DNA of 64,000 nucleotides from Codonopsis lanceolata. Taxonomy: Eukaryota; Streptophyta; Magnoliopsida; Asterales; Campanulaceae. Below, one piece after another: positions 33,802 to 45,655 of the stretch (its first letter is position 1; every line of letters starts with the position of its first letter). Where the stretch lies: contig CM028378.1 of assembly GCA_013146195.2 (NCBI GenBank), positions 39,206,108 to 39,270,107 on the forward strand, in the 5' to 3' direction. Both the position numbers and the translations under genes were made by a program. The notes under the pieces were generated by a model. That model was given only the letters and a program-made list of their open reading frames with translations, searched no databases and was not told the origin of the DNA.

Positions 33802-34221
33802 TCTATATTATAAAACAGCTAGGTAATTGACTAGGGCTATTCAGAGGTTGAAATTAAATTATCTTAAAAAATTTAACGGTTGAGATTCACACTCACATTC
33901 ACATGTGTGAGTTGTTATCCATTTTTAACTCCCTAATTTTTCTTTCCCTATTACAAGTCACCCCCTACAATTAATATTATGAGCAGTCACCCTTTTTTCT
34001 TCTCCTTATATTTTATCTTCACATTACAAAGTAACACCATGCGATTAATTTTCTGAACAGTCACCCCTTATAAAACATCAATCCCTCAACTATCACTTGA
34101 AGCAATGTACCCTCAACTGTAACATTTTTTTAAATTGCACCTTCTATTTATGCATTGTCATTTCAATTAACGAAATTAGATATACTGGCACCGTGCCATA
34201 GGCACGAGCATGAAGATCTAG
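33802..34221 (+). mobile_element. Short non-autonomous Helitron
   Basis: Starts TCTATATTATAAAAC after an A and ends with hairpin CGTGCCATAGGCACG (34192-34206), eleven bases and CTAG (34218-34221), followed by T. The A/T insertion site, 5' TC, subterminal hairpin and CTAG end are all present in 420 bp. No coding capacity. It lies near the junction between units C and D. Confidence 0.85.
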
Positions 34222-34480
34222 TTTGTAAATAAAAGATCTAATGAGTTGAATGATTAAACTTGAAGGGAAAGTGTCTTGACTAATTTGAATTGAGATGTGA
34301 TATAGATTCATTAAAGATTAATTTTCAGTTATGCTGCATAGTATTTTCAATTAAACTTCTCTTGAATGAATTAGTTCGTTTGAATCAATCTTTCATCTCA
34401 ATAGTCTTCCTTTATTGCTATGGTGACCTTTATGCATCTCCATTTCACAAATCTTGATACTGCTGGCAGGCATTGCTTCA

Positions 34481-35841
34481 TCATAGCTTTAGATTCTTCA
34501 GACGCCTGTTGATTGGAACAAAAAGAGAATGAGAAAAGTAGCATTACCTTTAACTGCCTTAGTACTTGTTTCACATTTCGAGTGAAGGGTGGTCTTTAAC
34601 TAAATAATTTTCAATGTGTAATTTTCTTTCCTTTGAATATACAGAAAGTCTCATGCTCTCCTTTAGTTGAGCAAGTATTGAATTTTTCACTTTGTCATAC
34701 ACTTTAGGCGGAGTAGAGTGTGTCCTTCAGCTTGAGGTCATGTCACTTTCTTAACCATCACCATCTTCTGGTCGATGACTTCATAATTAACATCTTTGGC
34801 TTTTAATTTATTTGTAATTTGAACTGAAAATGCTGTTTAAAGTCATAGTTTTATTGAATAAGGAATGTCATGAGAAGAAGCATGAGATTAAGATAGGCTT
34901 ATTTTGGAATGGAAAGAATCTAATAAAATATTCAGCCTAGCATGTGAGTCTTGTCGAGATGAGAAGCATTAGTATATTAATCATAAACTTATACAATGAG
35001 GTGTTTGGAGCTCCATAGCATAGGATCATGTGTATGGAACTAAAACAAGTAGGATTAGATATCATGTGGTTTCCTTCAGAAACTTGGATATAGAGTATGA
35101 GCGCTCCTATTAAAGTATAAACAATTCACACCAAGACACACATAGAGATGTTCTTATATTTATCTAACTCGTTTTTCTGGAGGAGGTTTGTTGATCGCAA
35201 ATGACTTCAGTCACTCAGCTTCAAGATGGGAAGAAAAGTAAATTTCAATTATCACGATGTACTAAATAATGTACATAGTAAACCGTTGAAGTCTATGTGA
35301 TTCTAGAACTGAGAGTGAAATAATTTTCGGAGAGTACATCCGTAGATGCTCTTCAAGTAATAGTTTGATGTATTTCCCTGTGTTTCTAGATGGTTTCAAT
35401 AATTATGTTCCCATATTTCTCTTATCTGTTTTGAGAAACCTGACTTGTGTCTAGCTCTTGTGATGAATTTATGGAGGGTGAATTGGATGGTGGATAAGGA
35501 TAACAGATAAATAGAATGCACTGTAGTTAAAGAAATTAGAAGCTATGGGCAGGAAAGGAGGAGTACCTCTGCTCATTACCAAATCCTCTCCCATTGCTGG
35601 CAATGGACCTGTAATTGGGTAAAGGTACTTGGTCGGATTCTATCTGCATGATATCGCTCACGAGGAGTTCATAATATCTCTTAACTTCCTCCACCGACTT
35701 CTCTGTAGCCCTGGCTATTTTATGCCAGCAGTCAGGACTGTCCTTGCCATACATAGCCAAAGCCTCTTCAAATTGCTTGTTTTGCCTCGGAGTCCAGGAG
35801 GATTCTGAGCTGCGTGAAGATGTCATGAAGCTTGATGCCAT
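34481..35841 (-). CDS. RADIALIS-like single-MYB (SANT) protein, copy D
   Basis: Exon 1 35841-35567, intron 1061 nt (GT-AG, phase 2), exon 2 34505-34481. The 99-residue product starts MASSFMTSSRSSES. The SANT residues are conserved (SSWTPRQNKQFEEALAMY, CWHKIARATEKSVEEVKRYY), followed by DQVPLPNYRS and the C-terminal RLKNLKL. Relative to copy A it has one residue fewer and several changes in and next to the recognition helix (Arg to Cys before W, Gly to Glu before KSVE, His to Tyr). The frame is open and splice sites are canonical, so it is likely functional, possibly with altered partner choice. Confidence 0.9.
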
Positions 35842-36022
35842 TGCTATTTGGTATTGAAAGTTTTAGGACAGTAAAAATGAAATAGATTCTCAAAAAGGAA
35901 AGTAAATAGGAGGATAGGAGCAACCCCAGTCAAGGGAAGACTGAAGTCAAGCGGATGTTATGACAACAGATTTCCGTGCTAGCTCCTTATAAGCAGGAGG
36001 ATAAAGGGGTGTGGTGGGGTGG

Positions 36023-36285
36023 GGCAAGTTGGCGAATAAGATTATCGTTAATAGGGAGGTACTAGAAGATGTATTTAATTAGGTGCCCTAACATAATCGA
36101 AGTCCAATTAACATGAACAGTGTCAACTGACAAACTCTTTTATGAATTCTTGAGCAAGTTGGCGAATAATTTTATCTTTAGTGGGGAGGTCCAAGAAGAT
36201 GTATTTTATTAGGAGCCCTAACATAAGCAAAGTCCAATTAATATATCGCATGTGAACAGTGTCAATGGACAAACTCTTTTATGAA
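36023..36285. repeat. Local tandem duplication upstream of copy D
   Basis: The block from GCAAGTTGGCGAATAA to ACTCTTTTATGAATTCTTGA occurs twice, at about 36023-36152 and 36153-36290, with small differences. Units A and C have one copy. It lies about 200-450 bp upstream of the D start codon. Confidence 0.8.
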
Positions 36286-36290
36286 TTCTT

Positions 36291-39200
36291 GAAAAGTAGT
36301 ATGCTTGTCCTTTATAATATCATCAGCAAGTGGGTTTCCCAAAGAATTTACCCAGCTGGTGGCCTTAGATCTCCTCCCAATTCATTGCCTACCCATTAAG
36401 ATAGATGCATTGACAATACTAATTCTTTGTTCCCACAAGAAACAGAAGGTGGTGCGAGATATTCTGCCGTCTTTGGTGGGACATTGTCACATAGATTATA
36501 CAGCAACTTGTCTCGATGTAAGTTATGTTTTGCACATAGCAAGGAAATTAAGCCTGCTTACTTTTATTTTAAGGATGTAATACACTTTTCAAGGGTTATC
36601 AAGGAAATTCTCTCCAACGCTATCTTCTATATTATCAACATGTACAACTGAACTGCCCCCTTAAAAAGGGCCTCTATTGACCACTTGCAATGGTGGATTT
36701 CCATTGTTGTGCCATCTTACTTAATTGTTGGTCAAGGCACTGCCAGTTAATTTCATCCAGTGGCTTGCTATATCAGCAGTGATCTACCCATTAGAGTTTT
36801 ATCATCTCTAGAAATATTTCCTTGATGTGCGTCTACATTTAAACCTTTAATTGTTTCAGTTGGTATATAATTTTCGACAGATGATGTTGGTTCTCGCCTG
36901 TTGTCCAGAAGAGTGGCCGGTACGCAAGTCTTAGTTTTCTGGCACTACTTCATGTAACCTAGCAAATACTGGAGTCAACTCCCCTGTTATACATTTAATC
37001 CCACCTAACTATCACTTCGTCATATTATTTTCTCTAGTTTTTTAGCTGACCATAATGTCTGACCGTAAAACTTTTGTTTACAAGGGTATGAGTTCGCCAC
37101 TGCTCTTCCGTGACCTGGAAGACTGACCATGTAAAATAACTAGAAGTAAATGAATTTGATATAAACTTACCAAAGCCAATGCTTCTTGTAGCATTGTTAT
37201 TAAGGAAAATTAATATTTGCTCTCATGAGACTTCTTTGACTAGAGAATTGTTCCATTGATTCATATTCATCTATTCACCTAGATTCTTATTTGACTGCTG
37301 TAGCTTTAATTAGCAATCCCGTATAGTTCTCGGTTTGAAGATTTGTGGTTTAGTTGATCTCTGGTGCATCATGAAAGAGGATGTAGGTGACCCCAAATTA
37401 GTGCTTGAGACCAGGCCTAAATGTTGTCTGGGCTTTCTCCTTTGCTCCTGATGAAACTTTCTTGACAAGAGTTGCAGAGGTTTTCAGCCAAGTAGATTTA
37501 TGCATGTGACCAACTGAATAGAACTTTCATGATTAGTACTGTTGAAGATGTTCATATATCTTGATGATCTTGAATACTTACTGTCCTTTTTTCTGTTATT
37601 ATCTTTGTCTTCTTCTCTCTGTTCCTTAACTTTTTCTGATAAGCAAAGTATTTGTGAAAACAGCTATCAAATTGGCACTCTTTATGGTCAAATTGACCTA
37701 GAGGTGGAACATCACTCAGAGTCTTTGGTACTCAACAATTGATATGTATGACTTAGATTATCGATTTTCTACACTAACTTGGAGTTGAAGTGTATCACAA
37801 CTATGGATGATGATACTTGGATTGAAGTGCATTGGAACAAATATCTAGGGGTTGAACAGTAGGTCCCATTTTGACAACTTGCTTTGGGATATATGCAGGT
37901 GGAGGGTCCTGCTTATCAAGTTAAATGGGTTAGGAATCTATGCCAAAAATTCACAAGTCATTGTTATATAGAATATTTATCATCGTAGCAATATCCAGGC
38001 CTACAGATTCCTTTCTTTTTCTGCCTACAAAGTGGAAGCCATGTTTCTTGACAGTGGTCCTTTCCATATGATTGGATGTATTAATTATTCTCACAATTGC
38101 TGTTTTCATGGTTATACTTCTATATCCTAACTGGTGTAGTGGGATTAAGCCCTTTATTAGCAAACCTGGAACAGTGACTCCTCTGATTCCACCCCAAGCT
38201 GGCGGTGGTCCACTACTCAACTGCAAGTGAAAAGCTTGGGAATCACTTTGTGGGGGGGAGATAAAGATGATCATCTGTAGTGGTGACAATGTGTTCCAAA
38301 AGATAAGGAGATAGAGGTGTAAAGTCTTGGCACTAATCTTGTGGTCTTGTTGTCGTTTTAAAGCTATGCTTCTCAGTAAAACGGCATAATATTATCGGTC
38401 TGCTCTGTGATTATTAGATCAGATATGTTGCATCTTTTTTCGGCCAAATATAATTTATGAAACATCCCATAATTAGATACCATAGCAACCCAGAACAATT
38501 CAACTTGCTACTTTTACTTTGCTTTAGGTGAACTTGTCAATTTTTTTTTTGAAACCGTCATTTTCTACTATAAATAGAAAATTTTATTACATTACCGGAA
38601 TAAAACTGTCATTTTCTGGTTTTTATTATTAGGTGTACTTGTGTATGCAATGATCAGTATTCTTATTTCACTACTATTTTTGGATTAATGTTTGTTTTAT
38701 TCTTTGTTTCTTTGCTATATCATTACTTAGAAATACTGGTAATTACACCTTTCCTTTTCATAAGAATCGATTTTAGCAACGAAAACTCTTGTTGATTGGT
38801 GAGTGGGTGTGAATTGTATTCCCTCTGTACTAAAACAACTACTTGCTCCCTTTCATGCAAATAGTTCTCTATATTAGTTTAGTATTTTATGATATTTCAC
38901 TTTAAGAGTCTTTTTTGAAAAATTATGCTTACCATTTTTATAAAATTTCATTTTTGCCTTTTATTTGTATTGTAAGTATATTGCTCTTGCTCAAGTATTT
39001 TTGTAATTATGATGAGTTTTAATGATATTAATATATCTTTTTAATAATTTGATTTTTTAAATATAGACTTTTTGGATTATACAAGTTTTAATAAAAGAGT
39101 TGTATATACTGTCTTTAATACCCCCAAAGCAACACTCAGACTCCCGTTTGTTTTAAGGAGAATGTCGGTTTCTGAAAAATGATTTTGGGAAATGAAAATC

Positions 39201-39558
39201 TTCGTATTTTGTATATCTTTTGAAAATAGGTTGAAAAATGTTTTCAAATATTTGGTAATGTAATAAAAAATACTAATGCCTCCAAATAAATTACAATCAT
39301 TTTAAAGTGATAATAATTGTAAATTATTAGAATGTCATCATATCACATTTGTACTCTATTTTTTAATAAGAGGAATTATTCATAACAGGTTCAACAATAT
39401 ATAATTATATGTGTATTTGTGTGTCATGATAGTGTTCGATTTTTAACAAAACACTAGTAATAACTAATAAAGCATGTGAAGTTTTGCACGTAGAGCCGGA
39501 CGACATGGAATGGAGGATGAGTGAATAGTGATATGGAGTATGAGTGAATAGTGATATG
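36291..39558. other. 5' flank of copy D and unassigned DNA
   Basis: Homology to the A and C flanks continues to CTTTTACTTTGCTTTAGGTG at about 38512 and then stops. 38530-39558 is AT-rich and unassigned. A 23-bp tandem duplicate containing GAGTGAATAGTGATATGGAG lies at about 39517-39560. No gene seen. Confidence 0.6.
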
Positions 39559-40715
39559 GAGCATCCACAATGGATGCTTTTATCAACACTCTTAAATCAT
39601 TTTTAGAGTTTTTTAGCAAATCTTGATCCCACAATGGATTCCCTATCACACACTCTTCCTCTAAAACCAACTAAACATTCCTCTAAACTTAGAGGGAGGC
39701 TTAGAAGGAATAGTAACAAATTTTTTTGTCTCCAACCCTCTCATGTGCATGATACTCATATTTGTTGTTTACATATTTTTTTGTAATGGAGAGATTTAAT
39801 TGAGATTATAGCAAAATAATTAATTTTGTAAACATATAAATTTTAGATAAAATTAATTGAATTTATTAAAACATAAAATTATTTCAATAGAAGATAAAAT
39901 GTAAAAAATACTTCCTCCATTCCGGGCAAAATTATTATTAATTTAATATGTTTTATTTGGTGCTAAAAAATTATTTTTTCTTCTTCGATAGGGGTTATGT
40001 TTAAATAATAATAAAACTGTATTTTAAACATAAATTTCCCTTTAGATTGATATATATTTTGAGATAAAAGTAATTTTAAAACTTATTAAAACATATACTT
40101 CCTCAATTTTCAAAAAATTATTCTCTTTGACATGTCACACAGTTTAAAAAAAGTAATTGACTGTAAAATAAATATTAGTAGTATAATGTGTGGTTTTCTT
40201 TAATTATACTAACTTTGTCATCTTAAATTTTCCTATCGTTGCAAGCTACTAATATACATATATATTTTTTACATTATTATCGTAAACTTGTTTTATTGAT
40301 CAAATTGAAGTATGTCTATTTTTTAATGAAATTCGTGTATTAATTGTGAATTCTTTTCAACCAAAGGAAATCATTTGTTTCGTATTATAAACATAAATTG
40401 ACCATTAAAATGACGTATATTTTTAGATGAAAGTAATCAAAATAATTAAAAAATACAATATTTTTTTCATAGAATATATAATATAAAATATAAATATTTT
40501 ATTCCAATAGTGTTGGGAAATAGAAATAAAAAAGATGAAAAATATGGTGGTAGTTAAGTTTGTTAGTTGTGATGAAAGAGATTTGAGGTTTTAAAGGATT
40601 GTATAGAGGGTGATTACTGAAGTGAAAACTTTTTTAGAGTGTTGAAAAAGTGTAAAAGGAACAAAAAAACGAGGTAGCTAGAGGGAGATATAGAGTGGTA
40701 TCATTGGAGATGCTC
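39559..40715. mobile_element. MITE-like element with GAGCATC ends
   Basis: The left end GAGCATCCACAATGGATGC is complementary in part to the right end ATCATTGGAGATGCTC. The inside is AT-rich without ORFs and appears to hold a further MITE start near 39910. About 1.16 kb. This end type is widespread among small plant DNA transposons, but the superfamily was not determined and no target duplication is clear. Confidence 0.55.
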
Positions 40716-40783
40716 TAAATTACGGAGTGGGGGAGAGAACTTGAAAAGAAGTTACTCTCTTTCGCTCAAAATAAATATATCAT

Positions 40784-41147
40784 CTATAATACAATACAAC
40801 TTATAATCTTATATGTGCAATTGATTAAAGCTATTTAGGAATTGAGATTGATTCATTTACTGAGATCCTATGATCATTATCACTCCCCGAGTTCACATAT
40901 GTGAACGGCGATTGAGCAACTACCCCCTCTCTCTTTAACGGTTGGTGGTCGCTAATCCTTCCTCCACCAAACCTACGTCCCTTTTCTTTTCGATATTTTA
41001 ATTAATTAAAATTGCTCAATCGCTGTTCACACATGTGAACTCGGGGAGTGATAATGACCGTAGGATCTTAGTAAATGAATCAATCTCAACTCCTAAATAG
41101 TTTTAGTCAATTGTACATGTACGACTATGAATTGTATTGTATTATAG
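40784..41147. mobile_element. Long-armed foldback element
   Basis: Arms 40784-40919 and 41012-41147 are inverted copies of about 136 bp. Both start with CTATAATACAATACAA-type sequence and both contain ATCACTCCCCGAGTTCACA and GCGATTGAGCAA. The loop is about 90 bp and pyrimidine-rich. A transcript would form a long imperfect duplex. No coding capacity. Confidence 0.85.
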
Positions 41148-43685
41148 ATTCCAAATTGTTGCATGACAATTTCAATAGTAGCATCATGAATAATTTGAAT
41201 TCCAATTCCAATAATTGCATCGCAATTCCAAATTGTGAATCAGATTTTACTTTTTTGTATCTAAAAATAAAAAATATTCCATTTTTTGGTAGAACTAAAA
41301 ATATTACTACCATGAATCTTCCTCCAATACCAACTGCAATTAGTCTAGTATAGACCCCATTAATCGACTTTAGCCAGAAGTGTAATCTTGTTTAGAAGCC
41401 GAATCCCATGCTTGCATACCAATTGCGAAGAAAGCAAATTCTCCTCCCCCAGCAAAGGCGAAAGTAGTTAAAACCTAAGAGCGACGCTTTTCGAAGTGTA
41501 TACTACAATTAACAGTTAAAACCTAAATATATTCTCACTGAATCTTCATCGGAGGAAATAGTAGGTCGGGCAAGTGATTTTCAATTCTTAATAAGATTTA
41601 TTTGATTGGAGTATTTTATGAAGAATTTAATAAATGAGGACTTCACCAGTTAAAAAAAAAATTCTTCTAAAACTGTTAAAATTTTGGGAAAAGAAACTGG
41701 CCTACAATTTTTCCTACCGTAAATCTGTCTCTTATACTCCCTTCGTTTAAGGATAAAGAATCAACTATTTTATTTTGGGATGTAGAGTATCTGACACTAG
41801 TACGAGTATCTAAAAGTGGTGTTTTCGGCTTCGGATATTTCAATAGATTTCATCATTTTCCCGTTTTGGTAGCCCAAACGTTTTGTATCTTATTATGCAT
41901 AAGGCTCATTGGACTATTTTTGGTGATATTCTTGACCCAAATGACATTTTCCGTTCGGTGATGAGCTTAGATATCATTCTTTCTTGGAATAATTGCAGAT
42001 TTGCGCGTAGATGAGCTTTTTAAAGTTTTCAATCGCTTCAATTTCGTGTCTTTTTTTTAATAAAAAAAAATATATTTTTGAGGCAAAAAGATGACGATAT
42101 TCTTAATGAGCCTGAAGTGCGGTAAAAAAATGCATTGTGATGCATTAATTTTAATTGCCTAGTCCAATTTATACCACGATGCAAAATTTAATTTTAATTA
42201 CCTAATCAAATTTTATTTATCTAGTCCAATTTTGTATCACAATGCAAAAATAGATTCATCGCGATACAAAAAATGTTACGAAAACCAGTTCTAAAACTCC
42301 CCGCCTAGGCGCTAGGCGTCTCTCCACTACCAAGAGTTTCTTAGTCGCCGTCTAATAGGTCAAGTCGGCGCCTACGCCAAACCCCGCCGACCTTAATTTA
42401 TTTTTGTAGCTTTGATTTTGTGGCGTGCGGTGAACGGAGAAGGTAGGAGGCGAACTGGAGAAGGAAGAGGGAGTGGTAGTAGTGAGGAAGAGAGTGAGGT
42501 AGAAAGAAAAGGGATTTGATTTTGTGGATATTTGGTGGGCTGAGAGAGGGGATAGATCTAGGAGGAAAGAGATTGGAGGATGAAAAAATGAGGAGAGTCC
42601 GTCTACCGGAGAAAGAGAGAGAAGTAAAAAAGAAAGGAAAAAATAGGTTGTCGGTCTGCCAGATAGAGAGTAGAAAGAAGAAGAAAAAAGATGAAGAAGA
42701 CGGGGGCTGTCTCGGGACTTATAATTTAGAATGAGGAATTGAGGAGGAACTAGGGAGGATAAGTTAGACTGTGCGTTGTAGGGGCAGTAGGTATGTAGAG
42801 TAATATATATTTTTTATTTTTAATTCTAAACTTGGTTGGTTTATTGCTTTGAGATTGTTAGGAATTGAGATTAGTGGTAGGTTTATATATTTTTGTTTAT
42901 TTTACAAATATTAGACAAGTGTTTGATAAAATGACAAATATAAAAAAATAAATAAATTTGTAGTCAACGAGTTTGATTTTTGATGTAAATTATATATATA
43001 TAAAATTGTAATTATGCCTTAATTCTAGGCTCCGCCTAAACCCCAACTAATCTTCTAAACGCTAGTGTACCACCTAACGATTTTTAGTGTGCCGCCTAGG
43101 TCGTCCCAATTATCATCCCATTCGAGCATGTTTGTACCTATTTGTACTTTGTAGTGGTATTTAATCATACTCCCTCCTTCCTCTTCAATATGAGTATTTT
43201 TAATTAATTTCATACGAATTTTAAAAATAATTTATTTTAAGTTAAATAATAATTTAAAGTGTATTTTATGGATGTCAAATCACTGAGTCTGTTTTTTAAA
43301 TCTTATCATTAATAAGAGTATTATAAACATTTTTTTTAAAAGGTAGAAAGGAAACACATATTTTGAGTGTCATTAATTGTACTCTGTATTAAAGTTCTTA
43401 TATTCTCTTTGTTACACCCAATGAGTCTTAATTTAAAAGGTTTAATTATTAAGAAGATATATTAATATCATTAGAGTTAATTATAATTATAAAAATTGTT
43501 AAGTATAAACAATGTGTTTATAACACAAGTAAAAAATAAAGATTAAATATTATAGAAATTGTAAATATAGTAAATTTTTAAAAATATATTCTTAAAATAA
43601 AACATCTCAAAATATAATGATTTTTTTGTTAGCAACGAAGGGAGCATTATACTTTCAAAGCATGTCTTAACCAACTTTTTGAAAA
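41148..43685. other. Repeat-rich noncoding region
   Basis: Contains a copy of the GCATCG-repeat family (about 41990-42290). Between about 42300 and 43104 there is a segment bounded by CCGCCTAGGCGCTAGGCG and GTGTGCCGCCTAGG, probably a small non-autonomous transposon with a purine-rich inside. I see no gene. Confidence 0.45.
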
Positions 43686-44300
43686 TGACATTAATATTCT
43701 CCCTCTGTTTTTTTAATCCAATATTTCAAAGTGTTTTATTTAAGAGTCCTCACTTAAAAATTACATTTTGAATATACTCAAATTGTTTTTTTCTTCATCT
43801 TTTTTTTTTTGTCATGAAAAAGCGTGAAAATGATCAAACTTGAAACTTTCCGTTTTGTAAAGTCTATGTTTAAGGGTCGTAATTATGATCAATTCATTTT
43901 TATATTTTTGGGTTAGAAAGAGGTCTAAAAACACAAGTACTCTAAGCACATTACATGAAAGCCGACATTTACATGAAAATGACATTAATATTCTCCCTCT
44001 ATTTTTTTGTTTTTTTATCCAATATTTCAAAGTTCTTTATTTAAGGGTCCCCTTTTAAAAATGACATTTTGAATATACTCAAACAATTTTTTTTCTTCTT
44101 CTTATTTTTGTCCGAAAAAGGCGTGAAAATGATCAAATTTGAAACTTTCCGTTTTGTAAAATCTATGCTTTACCATTTTCTAACCCTTGAAGGATCGTAA
44201 TTATGATCAATTCATTTTTTTAAAATATATTTTTGGGTTAGAAAGAGGCCTAAACACACGTAGTCTAATTACATTACATGAAAGTCGATATTTACATGAA
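43686..44300. repeat. 294-bp tandem duplication
   Basis: TGACATTAATATTCTCCCTC recurs at 43686 and 43980. The two units share GCGTGAAAATGATCAAA, GAAACTTTCCGTTTTGTAAA and TTTTTGGGTTAGAAAGAGG in the same order, with a small insertion in the second. Confidence 0.85.
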
Positions 44301-44503
44301 GGCAAAAACTTAGGTAAGACGTTTTTATAATTATTTTTTGTAAGACGAGATCCTCTTTACTCGATCAATCATGTATTGGTGGGTTGAGCTGTTAAAGAGT
44401 GGGGTTCCCTCTTACGAATTAAGATTCAAAAGACCGTCTTATAAGAGACTTGATCTTACATGAAAGCCTTGAACCCTCATGGATAGGTACCTACTAGCTA
44501 ATA

Positions 44504-44681
44504 CTCTTTTTGTTCTAGGTAAAGAGTCCCCGTTTGAAAGTCAATTTTTTAAAAAAAATAACACTTTTAGTATTTCATTAGTAATAAAATGACACTTTTA
44601 AGCCTTAATTTTTAAAAGTTGACTCTTTAAGTGAAACATATCAAAATGTAATAATTGACTTTTTGCCTGAAACAGAAGGAG
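44504..44681. mobile_element. Stowaway-type MITE, second family
   Basis: 178 bp, TA on both flanks, with ends CTCTTTTTGTTCTAGG and CCTGAAACAGAAGGAG. The inside matches 31574-31751. Confidence 0.8.
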
Positions 44682-44717
44682 TAATTGAGAATGTCCAAAT
44701 ATTTATTAAAACTTATA

Positions 44718-44891
44718 CTCTCTCCGTTCTGGACAAATAATCCCCGTTTGAAAGTCAATTTCTTTAAGAAAATGATACTTTTAGTATCTCATTAGTAATA
44801 AAATGACTTTTTTTTGTTTTAATTTTTGAAAGTTGACTCTTTAAGTGAAACATAAAAAAATGGAATAGTTGAATCTTTGTCCGAGATGGAG
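44718..44891. mobile_element. Stowaway-type MITE, second family
   Basis: 174 bp, TA on both flanks, with ends CTCTCTCCGTTCTGG and CCGAGATGGAG. Same family and orientation as the neighbour at 44504, only 36 bp away. Confidence 0.8.
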
Positions 44892-45007
44892 TAATAGTTA
44901 AAAATTAGGCAAAAACTTGTGTATAACGGAATTTGGTAAGACAGATCTCTATTTAGGAATTCACGGGTATAATAAATAAAAAACATGTTACTAAAAATCA
45001 CAAATAT

Positions 45008-45090
45008 GGTCTAGCCAAGTTGGTCAAAGGCGAAACTTGGTAGCTCTAAACCTTAGCTAGAGGTTTTGTGTTTGAATCCTTTCGGTCCTA
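45008..45090 (+). repeat. tRNA-like SINE head
   Basis: TAGCCAAGTTGG (45012-45023) fits a Pol III A box. GTGTTTGAATCC, about 45 bp later, fits a weak B box. The order and spacing resemble a tRNA-derived SINE 5' end. There is no cloverleaf and no clear tail or target duplication. Confidence 0.45.
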
Positions 45091-45117
45091 AATTGAGTTA
45101 TTATTTTGATGGTCGGT

Positions 45118-45655
45118 TATGACACATTTAAAAGGTAAAAGTCACACTTTTTTAAGTTCAAAAGTGACACTATCAAGGGGAAAAAAATATTATTCTCATT
45201 CAAATGCAAAATGCAAAGCGATATTTATAGGACTAAAAGTGGTACTTTTAATGATAAAAGTGACATATTTAATGTTAAAAAATGACATTTTTAAGGTCAA
45301 TAAAGACAATTTTTATTTATAAGACAAAATGACACTTCTAGGGTCATAAGTAATACATTTAATGCTAAAAAGTAACATTTTTAATATTATAAAGTGACAC
45401 TTTAATACCAAACGTAATGATTTTCATTTTAAAAAAATGAGACACTTTTTAAAGTAATAACACATTTAAGGCTAAAAGTAACACATTTAAACTAAAAAAG
45501 TAACACATTTTTAAGAAAAAAAATGATATTTTTTATTAAAAATACATAATGACACTTTTATGGTCAAAAGTAACATATTTTATTTTAAAAAGTGACACTG
45601 TTAATAATAAAAAATGACACCGTTAATATTAAAAAGTTACACTCTGTATATATAA
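45118..45655. repeat. Degenerate short tandem repeat rich in GTGACACTTTT
   Basis: Variants of AAAAGTGACACTTTTAA and AAAAGTAACACATTTAA recur about every 20-35 bp across roughly 500 bp. No reading frame. Confidence 0.65.

Noticed and set aside
41737..41830. Possible Stowaway end (CTCCCTTCG) near 41740
   Set aside because: No convincing opposite end with TA flank was found; similar half-ends at about 39910 and 50090 were left out for the same reason.
42516..42734. 72-codon Lys/Glu/Arg-rich ORF
   Set aside because: Purine-rich low-complexity DNA inside a repeat; no family resemblance.
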